Positions 1 to 6,791 of a DNA stretch of 6,791 nucleotides are shown here, piece after piece. The notes under the pieces were generated by a model. The model saw only the letters and a program-made list of their open reading frames with translations. It did no database searches and had not been told where the DNA came from. The stretch spans positions 1-6,791 of the forward strand of contig CAMNNR010000071.1 of the NCBI GenBank assembly GCA_946545675.1, written 5' to 3'. This stretch comes from an uncultured Thermoplasmata archaeon. GTDB taxonomy: Archaea > Thermoplasmatota > Thermoplasmata > Methanomassiliicoccales > Methanomethylophilaceae. Each line of letters opens with the position of its first letter. Positions within the stretch are counted from its first letter, which is position 1. A program made the position numbers and the translations under genes.

Positions 1-1
1 C

Positions 2-2836
2 GTCTGTCACGACGGGGGCCTCACCATTGACCTCAACACCGTGTACGCACAGGCCCTGGCAGCCAGGGAGGACGACCTGGTCGGCAAATGGTTCGACTAC
101 TTCATGGGCCAGGACATCCTGAACGCACTCGACGGGATATCAGACACCCTGGCCAATGCCTGGGACGCGTTCACATCCTTCATCACAGGCAGGAACGACT
201 TCTCAGCAGAACCATACATAAGGGAGATGGTCGGGGACATCTACACCGGGGTGTACTCAGGCAGGACATTCACCCTGCATATCACCGATCCGATCCACGG
301 GGACCGCCTGGGATTCCAGGTCAGATACCCGGATGTGGACCTGTACGGTTCTCCGGTGATCACCCACTTCAAGAACGACTACCGCAACAGCACCAACGCT
401 GTCAGGGAATGGCTCAGGGACGTACTCAACACCGCCATCTCCTCGATAGCAGCAGGAAAGGGTCTCGGCAAGGTCACATTGAGGCCGGAGCAGACCGAAT
501 CCTTCGCAGATGCGCTGTCAGGAAGCATCGCACGCGCACTCAGGAACGACATCCGCCCTCTAGAGGAGATCACCAGGGAATCCTTCGAATCCCACAAGGT
601 ACCGGACCAATTCTACGCAGCGATCTTCCATGCGATCCAGGAGAACAAGGATATGATCTTCTGCTGCAGCGAGGAGAGCTTCGGGAACAACGTGAAGTCA
701 CAGGTCTGGGACAGCCTGTGGAGCATCATGGCGGAGAGACACGATGGACTGACGGACGAAGACATGGAATGCCTTTTCTCCGAGGCTTTCAAGGAGACTG
801 AATACAGGGAGGTGCTGAAGGGTTACCGCCAGGCGGTGGACGACCTCATGGAGAAACTGGAAGCATTGAACACCAAGTATTCCCAGAACAACTCATACCT
901 CCACGACCTTTGCGTCGGGATGCTGAAGATCGATTTCTTCGCCGTGGATTATCTCTCGGACATCACTAGCATCGCCTGTGCGATGGCCGAGGAATACCGC
1001 ACCAACATAACGATCAATCCCTACTGCGGATTCACAGACTTCGGGACCGGCAGGAATTTCATCCTCACCGACGGGGAGAAGATCATCGAGGAAAGAATGT
1101 CCCTCACCCTGACCTCGGACCCGATCATCGAGATCGGAAGACCGAGCGACCGCAGCAGTCACGAGACCGGTTTCTCCGAATCCAAATACGCATCGTACTG
1201 CACGGTTATCCCCGTTACCGTGAAGGACAAAATCTCTTTCAGTGTCACCAGCACAGGACGTCTCCTGAGTCATCTGGGTATGTTCGATTCCGTGTTTTCC
1301 GATACCTTCGAGGTGAACATCAGCACGGACATCGCAATCGTCTCCGGTTGGGCTCTCGCAGGTGTGGAATACTCCGCCACGGTGACCCTGTTGGATGATA
1401 TCATCCGTACGATCATCTCAGCCTTGGAACCCCTCCTCGAACCTCTGCGCATACTGCTGAAGATGGCTGAGTGCATCGCGGATAGGATCGCCCAGGCACT
1501 GATGACCGTCGAAAGATACCTCACGGAAGTCATAGAAAGGATCTACCAGATCATCATGGAACCTCTCGAGAACGCCTGCCACTTCTTCACCGAGACCCTC
1601 ACCGACACCATACTTGCCGGGATCATCAGTCTGATAGAGGGGGCACAGCCCATCGTCGACGTGGGCATGGTGGGACAGATAATCGGTTTCACCTACATGG
1701 GTTTCACACTGACCTTCGAATTCCACCTGGAGACCCTGGAGAAGTATACCAAGAACATCGTCAAGGCCAAACTGGAAGGGGAGGTCTCCGGAACCTCCTT
1801 CAGCGCATTCGTGAGCCTGAAGACCAAGGGCGACACGAAGAAGGTCCCCCACATAACAGGGGGATTCTCCGTCAAGGGAGAGGACTGGGACCTCGAAGCC
1901 ACCATCGACCCCAAGATGAACACCACCAGGCACCTGATGACACTGGGGGGCACCGTAAAGGGCATCAGGATCGATGCGGTCCTCCCGGAGGCTGTGCAGT
2001 ACAACGAACTTGGCATCCACATCTCGGACATCCCCGGGATCGGAGCTATCCTCACCCGTCTCCCGTCACCGATACCCGGCACCAAGCTGGAACTCGATGC
2101 GGGTCTGGAACTGAAATACAATCTACCCATCGAGACCGGCGTGCTGGTGAACGAATTCGAATCGAACCCCGAAGGCGACGATAAGGGTCATGAATGGGCG
2201 GAAATCATCAACCTCACCGGGTCCCCCGTTGATCTGAACAACTGGACCCTGACCACCTCGAAGAAGAAGGTACATATCATCAAGGGTGTGGAACTCGCAC
2301 CGGGCGAAAGGACCGTGATCACATTCGATGGCAACTTCCTCCTGAACTCCAAGGAGTACCTCATCCTGAAAGACCCAGACGGGGTAGAGTCCGACCGCAC
2401 CGCCACCATGGGGGACAGCGGGAACGACACCAGGACCTGCCAGAGGAGCATGGACGGTTCGACGGTGTGGGGCATGCACGAAGGCACTGCGAACGAAGCG
2501 AACAGCGGAGGCCTGTTCGGACAGGGAGGGATAGTCACCTCAGCCGTGAAGGACATCGTGAAGAACGCTGCCGTCAGGGCTATGGGGGAAATCAGGCACG
2601 TGTATACCGTGGAGCAGCTCCAGAAGCTCCTCTCCCTCACCATACAGTACGCCATCGATGACGGCATCGAGACCCTTTCCTCGAGCATCGTGGAAGGTTC
2701 CGCATATGTGTCTGCGGACTTCACGGACCTGACCTCCTCGGGACGTTCGGGTTTCAGGGCATACGTCGCCGCGGACAGCGACCTCGCCGAGGACCTGATG
2801 AAGTTCCTGCTGGGAAGATCGAAGCACTCTTCCTGA
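2..2836 (+). CDS. Large probable secreted/surface protein with a lamin-tail domain, 5' partial, frame broken near its 3' end
   Basis: I do not recognise the family of the whole protein. The frame is open to the left edge, and the first in-frame start-like codon (GTG at 41) is followed by neither a signal peptide nor a membrane segment, so the true start lies upstream of the window. Visible parts in order: a mixed helical and beta N-terminal part (about 2-800); a short coiled-coil-like helix (about 810-905); a beta-rich stretch (about 1000-1385); an 85-residue amphipathic helical region rich in Ile and Leu (1388-1642); a second beta-rich stretch (about 1660-2135); the LTD (about 2141-2515); and a C-terminal helical/beta part. 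Eight N-X-S/T sequons occur here and one more in the continuation after the frame break, compatible with N-glycosylation but only modestly above chance. Cell-surface location is inferred from the LTD, beta content and sequons. The frame ends at TGA 2834-2836 after a short run that does not look like native protein, while good coding sequence continues in the next frame. Coding potential is near certain; function is unknown. Confidence 0.85.
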   Translation, partial: VCHDGGLTIDLNTVYAQALAAREDDLVGKWFDYFMGQDILNALDGISDTLANAWDAFTSFITGRNDFSAEPYIREMVGDIYTGVYSGRTFTLHITDPIHGDRLGFQVRYPDVDLYGSPVITHFKNDYRNSTNAVREWLRDVLNTAISSIAAGKGLGKVTLRPEQTESFADALSGSIARALRNDIRPLEEITRESFESHKVPDQFYAAIFHAIQENKDMIFCCSEESFGNNVKSQVWDSLWSIMAERHDGLTDEDMECLFSEAFKETEYREVLKGYRQAVDDLMEKLEALNTKYSQNNSYLHDLCVGMLKIDFFAVDYLSDITSIACAMAEEYRTNITINPYCGFTDFGTGRNFILTDGEKIIEERMSLTLTSDPIIEIGRPSDRSSHETGFSESKYASYCTVIPVTVKDKISFSVTSTGRLLSHLGMFDSVFSDTFEVNISTDIAIVSGWALAGVEYSATVTLLDDIIRTIISALEPLLEPLRILLKMAECIADRIAQALMTVERYLTEVIERIYQIIMEPLENACHFFTETLTDTILAGIISLIEGAQPIVDVGMVGQIIGFTYMGFTLTFEFHLETLEKYTKNIVKAKLEGEVSGTSFSAFVSLKTKGDTKKVPHITGGFSVKGEDWDLEATIDPKMNTTRHLMTLGGTVKGIRIDAVLPEAVQYNELGIHISDIPGIGAILTRLPSPIPGTKLELDAGLELKYNLPIETGVLVNEFESNPEGDDKGHEWAEIINLTGSPVDLNNWTLTTSKKKVHIIKGVELAPGERTVITFDGNFLLNSKEYLILKDPDGVESDRTATMGDSGNDTRTCQRSMDGSTVWGMHEGTANEANSGGLFGQGGIVTSAVKDIVKNAAVRAMGEIRHVYTVEQLQKLLSLTIQYAIDDGIETLSSSIVEGSAYVSADFTDLTSSGRSGFRAYVAADSDLAEDLMKFLLGRSKHSS
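1388..1642 (+). other. Long amphipathic helical segment inside the surface protein
   Basis: About 85 residues with regularly spaced Ile, Leu and Met among Glu and Arg, lacking beta-type patterns and with only two prolines in the first third and two later. The stretch reads as several consecutive amphipathic helices, for example near IIRTIISALEPLL and YLTEVIERIYQIIMEP. It is too charged to be an ordinary transmembrane helix. It separates two beta-rich parts of the protein and could be a stalk, a helical bundle or an oligomerisation element. This is a visual judgement of the translation. Confidence 0.5.
2141..2515 (+). other. Lamin-tail domain (LTD) within the large surface protein
   Basis: The translation shows the LTD pattern: an opening VLVNEFESNP, then EWAEIINLT, then a conserved VDLNNWTLTT, then a GVELAPGERTVI turn, then an LLNSKEYLILKDPDG strand pair, and near the end a TVWG element with a small-residue tail. 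These match the hallmark order of LTDs in secreted bacterial and archaeal proteins (NEhhxNP, EWhEhhN, hDLSGWxL, hxPG, LxxxGxxhxLxDxxG). LTDs are compact immunoglobulin-like beta domains, often found in extracellular or wall-attached proteins together with nucleases or adhesion modules. No nuclease motif is visible next to this one. The domain sits internally, not at a terminus. Confidence 0.8.
2807..2836 (+). other. Frameshift site joining the two parts of the surface protein gene
   Basis: The upstream frame reads CTG CTG GGA AGA and then reaches TGA at 2834. The downstream frame reads GGG AAG ATC GAA from 2812. Adding one G to the run at 2812-2814 (three G to four) restores one continuous reading frame of at least 1,050 codons. 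The site has no canonical X XXY YYZ slippery heptamer in the upstream frame, so a deletion or a sequencing/assembly error in a short homopolymer is more likely than programmed frameshifting. Confidence 0.7.
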
Positions 2837-3159
2837 ACATCGAAGACCCGTACAACATAGACCTAGGCGATGTGTTCTACGAAGACGTGTATGTGGGGAT
2901 CACCGTCTACGGCGGGATAAAGGCTCCCAAGATGCTATGTGCCAGCACTACAGAGGAAAAGGTCCTCCTGGGGGTGGACATACGTTGCAACGTGGCCGCT
3001 TTGGGCGGACTATTCGAATGCGACCTCGGCACCCCGAAGGTCAAGGTGCAGATAGGCATCAAGAACTGTCCTGCCGAACTGATCCCCTCCGCCATGGGCG
3101 TGAAGAAGAACATGACCTACGACTACTGGTTCCTGCGCATGACCTTCACCGTCGCGTGA
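2812..3159 (+). CDS. C-terminal part of the same surface protein, in the shifted frame
   Basis: From about 2812 the next frame reads GKIEALFLNIEDPYN and continues through alternating beta-type segments (VYVGITVYGGIKAP, then VLLGVDIRCNVAALGG, then KVKVQIGIKNCPAEL) to TGA at 3157-3159. There is no ATG or convincing ribosome binding site ahead of it. The first GTG (2872) lies inside already protein-like sequence, so an independent small gene is unlikely. Joined to the upstream frame at the G run, the text reads smoothly as DLMKFLLGKIEALFLN. I therefore treat it as the C-terminus of the large protein, split from it by a one-base frame change. An automatic caller might report a 95-residue hypothetical protein starting at 2872. 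Confidence 0.7.
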   Translation, partial: GKIEALFLNIEDPYNIDLGDVFYEDVYVGITVYGGIKAPKMLCASTTEEKVLLGVDIRCNVAALGGLFECDLGTPKVKVQIGIKNCPAELIPSAMGVKKNMTYDYWFLRMTFTVA

Positions 3160-3165
3160 GCGCGC

Positions 3166-3173
3166 GTGCGCAC
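3166..3173. repeat. Short GC-rich palindrome just upstream of the TATA-like box
   Basis: GTGCGCAC is a perfect 8-bp palindrome lying between the stop of the upstream gene and the TATA-like box, within an alternating GC tract that begins at 3160. Its position would suit a regulator site, but 8-bp palindromes are common by chance in GC-rich DNA. No T run follows it, so it does not look like a terminator. Confidence 0.25.
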
Positions 3174-3176
3174 AAG

Positions 3177-3184
3177 TTTAATTA
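3177..3184 (+). promoter_or_regulatory. TATA-like box for the GTPase-DP2 unit
   Basis: TTTAATTA is an isolated AT-rich octamer in GC-rich sequence, centred about 25 bases before the ATG at 3206. Archaeal TATA boxes lie about 25-30 bases before the transcription start, so transcription would begin at or next to the ATG, giving a leaderless mRNA. In agreement, no Shine-Dalgarno sequence precedes this ATG; only a weak GGG is seen at 3198-3200. No clear purine-rich BRE element is visible upstream. Confidence 0.45.
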
Positions 3185-3205
3185 CGCGATGCAGATAGGG
3201 CAGTC

Positions 3206-4222
3206 ATGGCCGGAATGAAAACAACTATACCGACAGTCCTCTCCGCAGAGGAACTCATGGACAAGGCATTCCGCAGGGCCGCCAAGATCTCCAAGAAGGG
3301 CAGCGATTCCTTGGACACCAAGAAGAAGACCACCCTCGCCAGGATCACGGCTTCGGGCGACATAGTCGAGACGACTCTCGTCGGCTACATCCAGAAATTC
3401 CCAAGGATGGAGAAGCAGGACGATTTCTTCCCGGAACTGGTGAACCTGGTGATAGGCATCGACAGGTACAAGAAAGCCCTCGGAGCGCTCAACTGGGCCG
3501 CTGGAAGGACGGAACTGCTGAAGAACCAATCGCTCAGAGAGGTCAGGCGCACCAAGGACCCTGCGATCATCGAGAGCATCAAGAAGGGCTACTACGGACG
3601 TCTTGGCTCCTACGTCAGGCAGATCTCCGACGACCTCCTGTTCCTGCAGGATGCGAAGAACAAGTTCAGGGACCTCCCCACCATAGATCCCCACATCCCC
3701 ACTGCGGTCGTGGCCGGATTCCCCAATGTGGGCAAGAGCAGTCTCGTCACATACATCAGCACCGCGGCACCTGAGATCGCCCCCTATCCTTTCACAACCA
3801 AAGGTATCACCATCGGTCACATCGAGGACGGCTGGAGGAAGTTCCAGATCGTGGACACCCCCGGACTCCTGGACCGTGATTTCGACGACAGGAACGACAT
3901 CGAGAAGCAGGCGGTACTTGCACTCAGGTACCTCACTGACATCATGATTTTCATCCTCGATCCCTCTGAGACCTGCGGATACAGCATGGAAGTGCAGACC
4001 AAACTGCTCAACAACATCAAATCCAACTTCTCCGACGTACCAATCGTGGTCGTCGAGAGCAAATGCGACATCATGCAGTCCCCCGGAGAGGCGAAACGCA
4101 TCTCCACAGTCAGCGGGGAGGGCATGGAGGACTTCAGGAACGAACTCGTCGACATGCTCAGGAAGATATTCAGGGAGAAGGCCAAGGCCGCACCCCTAGA
4201 GGAATCCGAAGAGGAAGAGTGA
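3206..4222 (+). CDS. NOG1-family GTP-binding protein (predicted large ribosomal subunit assembly GTPase)
   Basis: Complete, 338 residues, a usual size for the archaeal form; eukaryotic NOG1 is about twice as long. Residues 1 to about 160 form the helical NOG1 N-terminal domain, rich in Lys and Arg. The G domain follows: G1 GFPNVGKS at 171-178, G2 region PFTTKG at 195-200, G3 DTPG at 217-220, G4 at 285-288 and G5 VSGEG at 302-306. A short acidic tail (EESEEEE) ends the protein. NOG1 proteins belong to the Obg-related TRAFAC GTPases. In eukaryotes NOG1 is needed for 60S subunit maturation, and archaeal members are assumed to act on the 50S subunit in the cytoplasm. The unusual point is G4, which reads SKCD instead of NKxD. 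ATG 3206 is chosen for its fit to the TATA-like box; a second ATG three codons later (3215) is an alternative. The gene ends two bases before DP2, implying one operon. Confidence 0.92.
   Translation: MAGMKTTIPTVLSAEELMDKAFRRAAKISKKGSDSLDTKKKTTLARITASGDIVETTLVGYIQKFPRMEKQDDFFPELVNLVIGIDRYKKALGALNWAAGRTELLKNQSLREVRRTKDPAIIESIKKGYYGRLGSYVRQISDDLLFLQDAKNKFRDLPTIDPHIPTAVVAGFPNVGKSSLVTYISTAAPEIAPYPFTTKGITIGHIEDGWRKFQIVDTPGLLDRDFDDRNDIEKQAVLALRYLTDIMIFILDPSETCGYSMEVQTKLLNNIKSNFSDVPIVVVESKCDIMQSPGEAKRISTVSGEGMEDFRNELVDMLRKIFREKAKAAPLEESEEEE
4211..4219 (+). promoter_or_regulatory. Weak Shine-Dalgarno-like purine stretch for DP2
   Basis: GAGGAAGAG lies inside the last codons of the GTPase gene, with GAGG ending 10 bases before the DP2 ATG at 4225. 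GAGG can pair with the CCUCC end of archaeal 16S rRNA. The same bases encode the acidic Glu tail of the GTPase, so the purine richness may only reflect the protein sequence. With a two-base gap between genes, translational coupling is also possible. Confidence 0.35.
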
Positions 4223-4224
4223 AT

Positions 4225-6791
4225 ATGGGAAAGGTTGCCGCCAGCGACGAGATGAACGGGTATTTCGCCCAACTCGAGTCCGAGACAGAGACACTGTATC
4301 AGATTGCTGCGGCGGCAAGGAGCAAAGGGAAAGACCCCAAGGATGTCGTGGAGATCCCCCGTGCGGAGGACCTCGCTTCCCGTGTGGAGAAACTCCTGGA
4401 GGACTATGGGGTCGAAGGTCTCGCCGAACTCATCAGGGAGAAGACCGCGGAGTTCGGTAACCGTGAGATCGTCGCACTGAAGGTGGCGGAGGAATACGCC
4501 AAGAGGCCCGCGGAGAGCAAGGAGAAGACCCTCGACCGTGCGGTCAGGATCGGACTCGCCATCATCACCGAGGGTATCCTCGTCGCACCCCTCGAAGGTA
4601 TCGCATACACACGCATCAAGAAGAACGACGACGGCACCGATTTCGCAGACCTCGTGTTCGCCGGACCCATCCGTGCCGCAGGAGGTACAGGACAGGCTAT
4701 GAGCGTCCTGATCTGCGATGTCGTACGTACCGCCATGGGCATCGACCGCTACAAACCCACCCCTCAGGAGATCGGAAGGCTCACAGAGGAGATCCCCCTG
4801 TACAAACAGGCGGCCAACCTGCAGTTCACACCCGACACCCCCGACATCGAGCTCATCGTCTCGGAATGCCCCGTCATGATCGATGGAGAAGGTACCGAGA
4901 GGGTCGAGATCGGAGGATTCAGGGACCTGCCCCGTATCGAGACCAACCAGGTCAGGGGAGGAGCCTGTCTCGTCATCGCAGAGGGAATGTGTCTCAAAGC
5001 ACCCAAGCTCAAGAAGCACGTCGACAAGCTGAAGATAAAGGGCTGGGACTTCATCGGAGAATACCTCAACCGCCACAAGACCGTCGATGACAGCAAGGAC
5101 GGCGACCACAAGAAGAAAAAGGTCGAACCCCTGGAGAAATACCTCAAGGACATGGTCGCAGGCCGTCCCATCTTCGGACACCCCTGCGCCAAAGGCGCAT
5201 TCAGGCTCAGGTACGGCAGGGCCAGGACCTCCGGGCTGGCATCCCTGGCGTTCAATCCCGCCAGCATGTACGCCATGGACGAATTCATGGCTCTGGGGAC
5301 CCAGTGCAAGATCGAAAGGCCCGGAAAGGCCTGCGTGGTCACCCCCGTAGACACCATCGAAGGACCGACCGTCCTCCTGAAGAACGGAGACCTGGTATAC
5401 TGCCAGACCAAGGAGGACTACGCAAAGGTGAAAACGGGAGTCGACGAGATAGTGGACAGCGGAGAGATCCTCATCCCCTATGGGGAATTCTGTGAGAACA
5501 ACCACGTCCTCGTTCCCTGCGGATACGCTCTGGAATGGCACCGCGAGGAACTGAAGGCAGCAAACAACGGCGAACTCCCCGAAGATTGGGAGAGCCCCAC
5601 TTACGAACGTTCCAAGGAGATGTCGAAGCAGTACGGTGTCGCTCTCCACCCCAAATTCAACCTGTTCTGGAATGAGATCCGCATGGAACAGCTCACCGGT
5701 CTCCGCGACTTCGTGGAGGCCAACGGAACCCTCAGCGACGGAAGACTCGTCCTGCCCCTGGAACCCACCGTCAAACGTACCCTGGAGGACCTCAACGCCC
5801 TGCACAGGGTCAGAGAGGAAAAAGTCTTCGTGGACGGACTCTACACCCCCTCCATCATCGACTGCCTGGGTCTTAAGTTCGACAACGGTAAATTCACCAG
5901 GATCTCGGAACTCGACGGCGGAGGACAGGAGGAAGAAGGCGATGCGGTCCTGACAGCCATCAGCGGCGCTGCCGGATACCAGGTCCGCGCCAGGGTCATG
6001 ACCCGCATAGGAACCAGGATGGGAAGGCCGGAGAAGGCCAAGGAAAGGGCAGGGTCTCCGTACACGCAATGCCTGATAGCCCTCCAGGACGATACCCACA
6101 CCTGCAGGGACACCCTAACCGCACTGAAACTCCTCAAGGACGATCCGAACACCATAGACAGGAAGAAGGAGAACCTCCTCCATCCCGACATGGGCTTCAG
6201 GAAGTGCCCCGGATGCATGGCAGAGACCTACCGTACCTGGTGCAGGAGATGCGGCCTCCATACCATCCCCCTGGACAAATCGAAGGCCCCCGGAGAGGAC
6301 GGTCCCGCACTGGATGTCGACAAGGAATACAAGGAAGCCCTGGAAGCTGTCGGGGAGACCGTCAGCCCGAAGGCCAAGGAGACCCTGAAATGCTGCGATG
6401 TCCTCACCTCGAAGACCAAAACCCCCGAGACGATGGAGAAGGGTATCCTCCGCAGGAAACACGACATATCCATCTTCAGGGACGGTACCGTCCGTTACGA
6501 TATGACCGACATCCCCCTCACCCACTTCAAACCGAGGGAGATTGGACTCAGCATCGAGAAGGCACACGAACTCGGCTACACCCATGACTGGAACGGGGAA
6601 CCACTGACCGACCCCGGACAAATCGTGGAACTGAAGTGCCAGGATATCATCCCGTCACGTGACTGCGGGATCTACATGGCCCGTGTGGCGGAATTCATCG
6701 ATGACGAACTCGAAAAGATCTACGGACTCCCCCGCTACTACAACAAGACTGGCAAGGAGAAGCTCTCCGCATCCGACCTCATCGGAAGCAT
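4225..6791 (+). CDS. polC: DNA polymerase D large subunit DP2 (DNA polymerase II large subunit), 3' partial
   Basis: This is the polymerase subunit of the heterodimeric replicative PolD; it works with the exonuclease subunit DP1, which is not in this window. About 855 codons are visible with no stop; the family is usually about 1,100-1,200 residues without inteins. Family motifs in order: start region SDEMNGYFAQLE; GPIRAAGGT at 147-155; CPVMIDGEG from 215; ETNQVRGG at 239-246; GHPCAKGAFRLRYGR at 318-331 (family form AHPSRxGGFRLRYGR); TRIGTRMGRPEKAK at 593-606; a zinc ribbon with Cys 661, 664, 673 and 676 (CPGC, eight residues, CRRC); and IPLTHFKPREIG at 763-774. The frame leaves the window at LPRYYNKTGKEK and the residues after it, just before the region where the family carries APHTSAG and then the NCDGDED-type catalytic aspartates, so the active site cannot be checked here. 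No intein interrupts the visible part. ATG 4225 is chosen because the N-terminus aligns with the family; ATG 4252 is the next alternative. It follows the GTPase gene by two bases. Confidence 0.97.
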   Translation, partial: MGKVAASDEMNGYFAQLESETETLYQIAAAARSKGKDPKDVVEIPRAEDLASRVEKLLEDYGVEGLAELIREKTAEFGNREIVALKVAEEYAKRPAESKEKTLDRAVRIGLAIITEGILVAPLEGIAYTRIKKNDDGTDFADLVFAGPIRAAGGTGQAMSVLICDVVRTAMGIDRYKPTPQEIGRLTEEIPLYKQAANLQFTPDTPDIELIVSECPVMIDGEGTERVEIGGFRDLPRIETNQVRGGACLVIAEGMCLKAPKLKKHVDKLKIKGWDFIGEYLNRHKTVDDSKDGDHKKKKVEPLEKYLKDMVAGRPIFGHPCAKGAFRLRYGRARTSGLASLAFNPASMYAMDEFMALGTQCKIERPGKACVVTPVDTIEGPTVLLKNGDLVYCQTKEDYAKVKTGVDEIVDSGEILIPYGEFCENNHVLVPCGYALEWHREELKAANNGELPEDWESPTYERSKEMSKQYGVALHPKFNLFWNEIRMEQLTGLRDFVEANGTLSDGRLVLPLEPTVKRTLEDLNALHRVREEKVFVDGLYTPSIIDCLGLKFDNGKFTRISELDGGGQEEEGDAVLTAISGAAGYQVRARVMTRIGTRMGRPEKAKERAGSPYTQCLIALQDDTHTCRDTLTALKLLKDDPNTIDRKKENLLHPDMGFRKCPGCMAETYRTWCRRCGLHTIPLDKSKAPGEDGPALDVDKEYKEALEAVGETVSPKAKETLKCCDVLTSKTKTPETMEKGILRRKHDISIFRDGTVRYDMTDIPLTHFKPREIGLSIEKAHELGYTHDWNGEPLTDPGQIVELKCQDIIPSRDCGIYMARVAEFIDDELEKIYGLPRYYNKTGKEKLSASDLIGS

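Noticed and set aside
41..43. GTG at 41 as the true start of the large surface protein
   Set aside because: The frame is open to the left edge with plausible protein sequence before it, and no signal peptide or ribosome binding site accompanies the GTG.
2805..2836. Programmed -1 ribosomal frameshifting
   Set aside because: In the upstream frame the bases are CTG CTG GGA AGA, which do not form an X XXY YYZ slippery heptamer, and I saw no obvious strong stem-loop or pseudoknot just downstream. A missing G is the simpler explanation.
2872..3159. A stand-alone 95-residue gene starting at GTG 2872
   Set aside because: The same frame is protein-like for about 20 residues before the GTG, no ribosome binding site is seen, and the sequence joins smoothly to the upstream protein with a single added G.
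3160..3176. Transcription terminator after the surface protein gene
   Set aside because: The palindrome is short and not followed by a T run; archaeal terminators are usually T-rich stretches, which are absent here.
3817..6099. A 760-codon open frame on the minus strand, opposite the GTPase and DP2 genes
   Set aside because: The plus strand here encodes well-conserved GTPase and DP2 motifs. The antisense translation is dominated by Asp, Glu, Gly, Val and Leu, shows no domain pattern, and is the expected by-product of strong C/G third-position bias with few antisense stops.
4225..6791. An intein in DP2, common in this family
   Set aside because: The DP2 motifs follow each other at normal spacing with no large insertion and no intein splice-block motifs in the visible part. 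The usual insertion point near the catalytic motif lies beyond the window, so an intein further on cannot be excluded.

Overview
The window is archaeal. It carries two genes typical of Euryarchaeota on the plus strand: a NOG1-family GTPase, and the large subunit (DP2) of the archaea-specific family D DNA polymerase. DP2 is absent from bacteria and eukaryotes, so the domain assignment is firm. The DNA is fairly GC-rich, with mostly C or G at third codon positions and heavy use of AGG for arginine. All three visible stop codons are TGA. This would suit a member of the Thermoplasmatota, for example the gut-type Methanomassiliicoccales (Methanomethylophilus-like), but the exact lineage is an inference from general style and not proven here.

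Layout, all on the plus strand. (1) Positions 1 to about 3159 hold the 3' part of one very large gene for a probable secreted or cell-surface protein. It has a helical and beta-rich body, a lamin-tail domain (LTD) around 2141-2515 and a beta-rich C-terminus. Its reading frame breaks near 2812: the upstream frame stops at 2836, while clear protein-like sequence continues in the next frame to the stop at 3157-3159. A single missing G in a short G run explains this exactly. (2) A 46-base intergenic gap at 3160-3205 holds a TATA-like box spaced for a leaderless transcript, and just before it an 8-bp GC-rich palindrome. (3) Positions 3206-4222 encode a complete NOG1-family GTPase with all five G motifs recognisable, though G4 reads SKCD where NKxD is expected. 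(4) Two bases later, at 4225, the DP2 gene begins. It runs off the right edge after about 855 codons, shortly before the region where the family's catalytic aspartates lie.

The GTPase and DP2 form a tight transcription unit that probably couples a ribosome-assembly factor with the replicative polymerase. The surface protein gene upstream appears to be a separate unit. I see no RNA genes, CRISPR arrays, insertion sequences or inteins in the window. No previously undescribed system stands out. The most notable items are the frameshifted LTD surface protein and the altered G4 motif in the GTPase.
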